64,000 nt of DNA from Novosphingobium arvoryzae (GTDB lineage Bacteria > Pseudomonadota > Alphaproteobacteria > Sphingomonadales > Sphingomonadaceae). The position numbers were made by a program, and so were the translations under genes. A model generated the notes under the pieces. That model saw only the letters and a program-made list of their open reading frames with translations. It was not told where the DNA came from and searched no databases. The stretch lies in the NCBI RefSeq assembly GCF_014652615.1, contig NZ_BMZD01000005.1, forward strand, positions 116,001 through 180,000, given 5' to 3'. The stretch's first letter is position 1. Every line of letters starts with the position of its first letter. Below are positions 59,715 to 64,000 of this stretch, piece by piece.

Positions 59715-60859
59715 TGGCTGCGCGTGTCGATCGTGGCGCTCATCGACAGGCCGACGCGCAGCGGGTGGTCCTTCAACTGGGCGGGGTCGAGCTGGATGCG
59801 CACCGGCAGGCGCTGCACCACTTTCACCCAGTTGCCGGTGGCGTTCTGGGCCGGGATCAGCGCAAATGCCGCGCCGGTGCCACCGGCAAAGCCCTTCACC
59901 GTGCCCTTGAACACCACCTTGCTGCCATAGAAGTCGCTGGTCAGTTCCACCGGCTGACCAGGCCGGACGTTGCGCAGCTGGCTTTCCTTGTAGTTCGCGT
60001 CGACGAACATCGCGTCCAGCGGCACCAGCACCATCAACGGCGCCCCTGCATTGATCCGCTGGCCGACCTGCACGTTGCGGTTGGTTACCACGCCGCCGAT
60101 CGGCGCGCGGATCACAGTGCGTTCCAGATTGAGCCGGGCGAGGTTGACGCGGGCCTGTGCGGCGACGACGTCGGGCGCGGTCGCTTCGGAGAAACCGGCG
60201 GTCAGCGCGGCGGCAGAGGCCAGGTCGCCGCTGGCGGAGGAGCGCATCGCAGTGGCCGTGGCGACCCCGGCCTGCGCCTGCGCCAGCACGGCGCGGGTGG
60301 CAAGCATGGCGGCGCGGGTCTGGGCGACTTCCTCGGCCGAGACGGCCCCGCTGGCGGCGAGTTGCTGGCGGCGGGCATAGGCATCCTGCGCCTTGTCGAA
60401 ATCGGCCTGCGCGGCGGTCAGTCGGGCCTGCGCCTGCGCGACCTCTGCCCCGCGCGCATCGACCCGCGCGGCGGACGAGGTGCCGCCCGCCTGTGCCTGC
60501 CGGAACCGTTGCCGTGCCTGCATCAGCATGGCTTCGGCATTGGCGAGTTCGATCCGGGCATCGGCATCGTCGATCACCACCAGCACGTCGCCTTTGGCAA
60601 CTTGCTGCGTTCCGCCCACGCGCACTTCCTTTACCGCGCCGGACACCAGCGGGGTGACCACGGCGGTGTCCGCGCCGACATAGGCATTGTCGGTATGGAC
60701 GCGGCCCGCCTGGGTCAGGAAATACCACACGCCCCAGATCGCGGCGGCCACGGCCAGCGCGATCGCGAACAGACGCAGGAACTTGCGGCGCTTGTCCAGC
60801 GCGGCGGGATCGGCCTCGGGCGCGGCAGTTTCAGGGGGGAGGGAGGTCGTATCGGTCAT
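59711..60859 (-). CDS. EmrA/HlyD-type periplasmic adaptor of the efflux pump
   Basis: A 382-residue membrane-fusion protein. A short cytoplasmic tail is followed by a membrane anchor at about 28-50 (FLRLFAIALAVAAAIWGVWY). The lipoyl half (AYVGADTAVVTPLVSGAVKE), a long coiled hairpin (about 95-215), the second lipoyl half (TVIRAPIGGVVTNRNVQVGQ) and a beta-barrel follow. It links the inner-membrane EmrB-like protein to the outer-membrane channel. It overlaps both neighbours by 4 bases, so the three are co-translated. Confidence 0.92.
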   Translation of the reverse strand: MTDTTSLPPETAAPEADPAALDKRRKFLRLFAIALAVAAAIWGVWYFLTQAGRVHTDNAYVGADTAVVTPLVSGAVKEVRVGGTQQVAKGDVLVVIDDADARIELANAEAMLMQARQRFRQAQAGGTSSAARVDARGAEVAQAQARLTAAQADFDKAQDAYARRQQLAASGAVSAEEVAQTRAAMLATRAVLAQAQAGVATATAMRSSASGDLASAAALTAGFSEATAPDVVAAQARVNLARLNLERTVIRAPIGGVVTNRNVQVGQRINAGAPLMVLVPLDAMFVDANYKESQLRNVRPGQPVELTSDFYGSKVVFKGTVKGFAGGTGAAFALIPAQNATGNWVKVVQRLPVRIQLDPAQLKDHPLRVGLSMSATIDTRSQ

Positions 60860-62310
60860 CGGTCGGTTTGCTCCGTGTCCGCCGCCGGGGCGGTAAACCC
60901 GCCGCCCAGCGCCCGGACCAGTGTCACATCAAGCAGGAAGGCCCGTGCTTCGAGTTCGGCCAGCGCGCGTTGGTTCGCCAGCGCGGCATCTTCGGCGCTC
61001 AGCACTTGCAGCAGGTTGGCGATACCCTGGCCATGACGCAGCCGGGCAAGGCGCGCCGCTTCGGTTGCAGACCGCGCCGCCGTGCGCGCCGCCAGCAACC
61101 GCTCGGCCAGCGCGCGGCGTGAATCGAGTACGTCGGCCACTTCGCGCAAGGCCGCCAGGAGCGTCTGGTCATAGCGGGCGACCGCCTCGTCAAAGCCAGC
61201 CTCGGCCGCGTTATAGTTGCTGTTCAGCCGGGCACCGTCAAAGATTGGCAAGCTGATCGCCGGGCCGAAGTTGGCAAAGGTCGATCCCGAAGCGAACAGT
61301 TGGTCCAGCCCCAGCGATTGCAGCCCGGCCACGGCAGCCAGGTTGATATCGGGATAGAAGGCTCGCCGCGCCGAAGTGACCCGCGCCGCCGCCGCTTCCG
61401 CGCGCAGCCGGGCAGCAACGATGTCCGGACGGCGGCCCAGCAGGTTGGCGGCGAGGTTGGCGGGAACCCCGGCAGTGCGGCTGAGGTCTGGTGCGGGAAC
61501 GGGCATGCGCTCGGCCCGGTCCGGCCCGGCGCCGATCAGCGCGGCCAGCCGGTTGCGCTCCAGTGCGATCAGTTCATTCAGGGCGGCCAGTGCCTGCTCG
61601 GCCCCGGCGCGGCGGGCGGTGGCCAGTTCATGATCTGCGCGGTTGTCGATGCCGGCGCGCACCCGCTCCCCGGTCAGCCGCTCGATCCCGCTTAATGCAT
61701 CCACCGAGCGCAGCGCCAGATCGCGGCTGGCGGTGAGCTGCGCCAGATTGCCCCAGCTGAGCGCAATCCCGCTGGCCAGCATCAGCCGGGCCTGCGCGGC
61801 ATCGACCCGCGCGGCTTGCGCCTCGCCCCGCGCGGCGGCCAGCGCGGCGCGGTTGCGGCCCCACAGATCCAGGTTTAACCCCAGCGTGGCGGATAGCTTG
61901 CCGGTTTCGATCACGCCCTTTGGCACGAACTGCGCCGGAATGCCGAGGTTATAGCTCTGCTTGTTGCCGCCTAACGCGCCATCGACGGTCAGCGTTGGCA
62001 GCAGCGTCCCGCCCGCGCGTTCGCTGGCGGCATCTGCGGCGCGAATGCGGGCAGCAGCCAGCGCCATGTCGGGGGACTTCGCCAGTGCTTCCTCGATCAG
62101 TGCGTCGAGCCCGGCATCGCCATAGGCGGTCCACCAGCGGTCGGCGGGAAACTCTGCCGCTTCGCCCGAAAGGCCCTGAACGTCGCCCAGTGCCTCGCCG
62201 GTCTTGAGCGGCGCGGCGGCGCGGGGGGCAGGCGGAACGGCACAAGCCGCCAAAACGCCGGACAAGGCCAGCACGGCAAGCCGCTGGCCGGTGGATGAAC
62301 CGTACTGCAT
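60856..62310 (-). CDS. NodT-type outer-membrane efflux lipoprotein
   Basis: A 484-residue TolC-like channel protein. The signal ends in VLAACAVPPAP, a lipobox with a lipidated Cys. Two OEP repeats follow (DRWWTAYGDAGLDALIEEAL; LNLDLWGRNRAALAAARGEA; NLLGRRPDIVAARLRAEAA; AISLPIFDGARLN). It is the first gene of the efflux operon. ATG 62310 was chosen because it begins a lipoprotein signal; the longer frame from 62373 adds 21 residues overlapping the TetR promoter region. The ribosome site is weak (AAGGCG). Confidence 0.9.
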   Translation of the reverse strand: MQYGSSTGQRLAVLALSGVLAACAVPPAPRAAAPLKTGEALGDVQGLSGEAAEFPADRWWTAYGDAGLDALIEEALAKSPDMALAAARIRAADAASERAGGTLLPTLTVDGALGGNKQSYNLGIPAQFVPKGVIETGKLSATLGLNLDLWGRNRAALAAARGEAQAARVDAAQARLMLASGIALSWGNLAQLTASRDLALRSVDALSGIERLTGERVRAGIDNRADHELATARRAGAEQALAALNELIALERNRLAALIGAGPDRAERMPVPAPDLSRTAGVPANLAANLLGRRPDIVAARLRAEAAAARVTSARRAFYPDINLAAVAGLQSLGLDQLFASGSTFANFGPAISLPIFDGARLNSNYNAAEAGFDEAVARYDQTLLAALREVADVLDSRRALAERLLAARTAARSATEAARLARLRHGQGIANLLQVLSAEDAALANQRALAELEARAFLLDVTLVRALGGGFTAPAADTEQTDR

Positions 62311-62351
62311 GGTACGCCTTTGGCGGCGGGCAGGCTTGCTTGTCAACCGAA

Positions 62352-62999
62352 ATGATACTGTGTAGTACGGCACTTGTGACAGGGAAGGAACCGGATCGGC
62401 AGGAAGTTCGCCGCCGTGCCATTGTGGCAGCGGCGCGCAAGGCGTTCCTGCGCAACGGCTATGGCCAGACCAGCATGTCCGCTATCGCTGCCGATCTGGG
62501 CGGGTCGAAGACCACGCTTTGGTCCTACTTCCGCAACAAGCAGGATCTGTTCGCCGCCGTGGTCGACGATCAGGTCGAACGCTATGGCGAGGCACTGCGG
62601 TTGGAACTGCCCGAAGATGCCGATCTGGCCGAAACGCTGACCGCGCTGGGCATATCGGTGCTGACCACGATCCTGCGGCCGCAGATCATCGCGCTTCACC
62701 GCGTGGTGGTGGGTGAGGCCGGACGGTTTCCCGAGCTGGGCCGGATGCTGTGGGATCGCGGCGCCGAACGCGGCCAGCAGCGGACCGAGGCCTGGCTGCG
62801 GCTGCAGATGAACAAGGGGCGGCTGCGCGCCGTCGATGCACGGGTGGCGGCCGCGCACTTTCTGGGCCTGTGCCAGTCGGGCGGGTTCTATCGCCACTTG
62901 CTGGGCGCGGCGCCGCGCCCGGATCAGGCCGGGATCGAGGCGGAAGTGCAGCTAGCCGTGCAGACCTTCCTGACTGCCTATCGCCCCGATCCAGCCTGA
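62352..62999 (+). CDS. TetR-family repressor, divergent from the efflux operon
   Basis: A 215-residue regulator. The N-terminal helix-turn-helix is AIVAAARKAFLRNGYGQTSM then AIAADLGGSKTTLWSYFRNK, followed by a ligand-binding helical domain. Divergence from the OMF-EmrA-EmrB genes indicates that it represses the pump until a toxic ligand binds. ATG 62352 gives the longest good reading, but there is no ribosome site. GTG at 62376 is also in frame. A TACT-GTGT-AGTA palindrome at 62356-62367 would lie inside the gene if 62352 is used, which favours 62376, perhaps as a leaderless start. Confidence 0.88.
   Translation: MILCSTALVTGKEPDRQEVRRRAIVAAARKAFLRNGYGQTSMSAIAADLGGSKTTLWSYFRNKQDLFAAVVDDQVERYGEALRLELPEDADLAETLTALGISVLTTILRPQIIALHRVVVGEAGRFPELGRMLWDRGAERGQQRTEAWLRLQMNKGRLRAVDARVAAAHFLGLCQSGGFYRHLLGAAPRPDQAGIEAEVQLAVQTFLTAYRPDPA
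62356..62367. promoter_or_regulatory. Candidate TetR operator
   Basis: TACTGTGTAGTA has 4-base inverted ends around GTGT, in the divergent region between the TetR gene and the efflux operon. TTGTCA at 62340-62345 lies 17 bases from TAGTAC at 62363-62368, a possible promoter that the palindrome overlaps. The symmetry is short, so confidence is limited. Confidence 0.45.
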
Positions 63000-63001
63000 A
63001 T

Positions 63002-64000
63002 TTACCCTCGCGCCAGTCGCAGCGTTTGTGGGCTGCGGAAGTTGGAGGACGGCACCCACGGCAGCACTGGGTCAACGCGCGTGAATTCCGGCACGGCGCT
63101 CAGGAATTCGCTGAACACCACTTCGGTCGCCACCCGCGCCAGCATTGCCCCCAGGCACGCATGCACCCCGCCGCCAAAGCCCAGATGCCGCTTGGGTCGC
63201 CGCGTGATGTCATAGGTATCGGGATCGGCGAACATCCGCTCGTCGCGGTTGGCGCTGCCATAGCATAGCATCACGAAATCGCCGGCTCTCATCGTCTGGC
63301 CGTGCAGTTCGACATCGTGTTGCAGGCACCGCTTGAAGCGCTGGGCCGAGGTGTTGAAGCGCAGCGATTCTTCCATGGCATCGGGGATCAACGCATGATC
63401 CGCCGCCAGCGCCCGCCGTGCCCCGGCATGGTCCGCCAGGTTATAGGCGAACATGCCGAGGAACCCGGAGAGGCTTTCGATCCCCGCCATGATCAGCGTG
63501 GTGACGGTCAACTGCACTTCCTTGTCGAGCAGCTTCTCGCCATCGATCTCGGCGGTGATGAAGTTGGAGAGGAGGTCCTCTCCGGGGTTGCGCTTGCGTT
63601 CCTGCACCAGATTCTCGGCATAGTCCGCCATCCAGCGGAAGGCGTTGAGGTGGGCCTCGCTTTTCTGGCGGGTCTTGGCATCGGTCTGGACCATCAGCAC
63701 GGCATTGTCGCGCACCTGCTCCGCGCCCTCTTTCGGCAGTGCGAACAGATAGAACAGCAGGTCGACCGTCACCTTGGACCCATAGTCATTGACGAAGTCG
63801 AACACGTCCTTGCCCTCCAGCTCGGCCAGATGCTGGCGGCAGGCGGCGCGGGCGGGTTCCAGGATATGATCCAGCGCGCGCTTGGTCATGGCTGACTGGA
63901 TCAGCGCGCGCAGCCGGTCATGGCGCGGCGGATCGCTGCTGCCCAGCGTCGATCCGGCGCGGCCCGGAAACTCGTCGATCAGGTTGCCCTTGGCCGAACT
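63002..64000 (-). CDS. Cytochrome P450, 5' end cut by the right window edge
   Basis: The minus-strand frame stays open from the stop at 63002 to the window edge. It reads STLGSSDPPRHDRLRALIQS before an internal Met at 63889, so that Met is not the start and the N-terminus lies outside. DPPRHDRLR is the P450 C-helix region. LIMAGIESLSGFLG is the I helix, with Ser where Thr is usual after AGxE. EESLRFN is the ExxR motif. HLGFGGGVHACLGAMLA is the heme loop with the Cys ligand. It is a soluble bacterial class I enzyme that needs a ferredoxin partner, none of which is in view. It converges on the TetR gene with 2 bases between. The substrate is unknown. Confidence 0.92.
   Translation of the reverse strand, partial: SSAKGNLIDEFPGRAGSTLGSSDPPRHDRLRALIQSAMTKRALDHILEPARAACRQHLAELEGKDVFDFVNDYGSKVTVDLLFYLFALPKEGAEQVRDNAVLMVQTDAKTRQKSEAHLNAFRWMADYAENLVQERKRNPGEDLLSNFITAEIDGEKLLDKEVQLTVTTLIMAGIESLSGFLGMFAYNLADHAGARRALAADHALIPDAMEESLRFNTSAQRFKRCLQHDVELHGQTMRAGDFVMLCYGSANRDERMFADPDTYDITRRPKRHLGFGGGVHACLGAMLARVATEVVFSEFLSAVPEFTRVDPVLPWVPSSNFRSPQTLRLARG

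Noticed and set aside
59715..60728. N-terminal extension of the EmrB-like protein
   Set aside because: It is a shifted frame of the emrA gene; MNTAPLRPL at 59714 starts the transporter and overlaps emrA properly.

Overview
The window is a gene-dense, high-GC stretch of a bacterial chromosome. It most resembles an alphaproteobacterium of the order Sphingomonadales (Novosphingobium/Sphingobium/Sphingomonas-like). The reasons are two large TonB-dependent receptors inside sugar-utilisation loci, tryptophan-halogenase-like proteins beside them, a zwf-edd-glk-eda Entner-Doudoroff operon, a REP-like palindrome of the kind seen between sphingomonad genes, and many 4-base ATGA overlaps. The lineage is an inference from gene content. 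I see no rRNA, tRNA, CRISPR array, transposase or phage gene. Both window edges cut genes: a MarR regulator on the left and a cytochrome P450 on the right. Once start codons are chosen with care, no gap between genes reaches 300 bases.

Layout. (1) 1-6.8 kb: MarR regulator, HMG-CoA lyase plus CaiB/BaiF CoA-transferase, a SleB-like wall hydrolase, 3-hydroxyacyl-CoA dehydrogenase and an acyl-CoA ligase, so acyl-CoA catabolism. (2) 6.9-12.5 kb: bifunctional PutA, divergent from a YfiR-YfiN-YfiB-like c-di-GMP signalling operon. (3) 12.5-18.7 kb: a tightly coupled operon of 5-oxoprolinase, DUF969, DUF979 and DUF2891, probably uptake and hydrolysis of 5-oxoproline or a relative. (4) 18.7-23.5 kb: zwf-edd-glk-eda, without pgl. 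(5) 23.7-25.9 kb: a Kef/NhaP-like antiporter and an exported endonuclease/exonuclease/phosphatase-fold protein. (6) 25.9-37.8 kb: LacI regulator with GGAAGCGCTTCC operators, TonB receptor, lipoprotein GH3, halogenase-like flavoprotein, lipoprotein GH30 and two FucP-type permeases, so beta-glucan or beta-glucoside use. (7) 38.0-40.8 kb: an atypical PEP-carboxylase-family protein. (8) 41.0-57.0 kb: a second sugar regulon of GPH-type permease, GH36 alpha-galactosidase, galT, galK, GH68, GH32, LacI, TonB receptor, a TPR/2OG-oxygenase, a second halogenase-like protein and a ROK fructokinase. It is tied together by six CAATCGATTG-type palindromes. (9) 57.0-64.0 kb: aminotransferase, an EmrB-EmrA-OMF efflux operon with a divergent TetR, and a cytochrome P450.

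How they fit. The second sugar regulon has enzymes for nearly every cleavage step of raffinose-family oligosaccharides: alpha-galactosidase, sucrose-cleaving GH68/GH32, galactokinase and uridylyltransferase, and fructokinase. The first sugar locus would supply glucose. Both feed the Entner-Doudoroff operon in the same window. The features with least explanation are the TonB receptor / TPR-2OG oxygenase / halogenase set, the halogenase in the beta-glucan operon, the DUF969-DUF979-DUF2891 group, the PEPC-like protein with altered catalytic residues, and several unusual intergenic inverted repeats.
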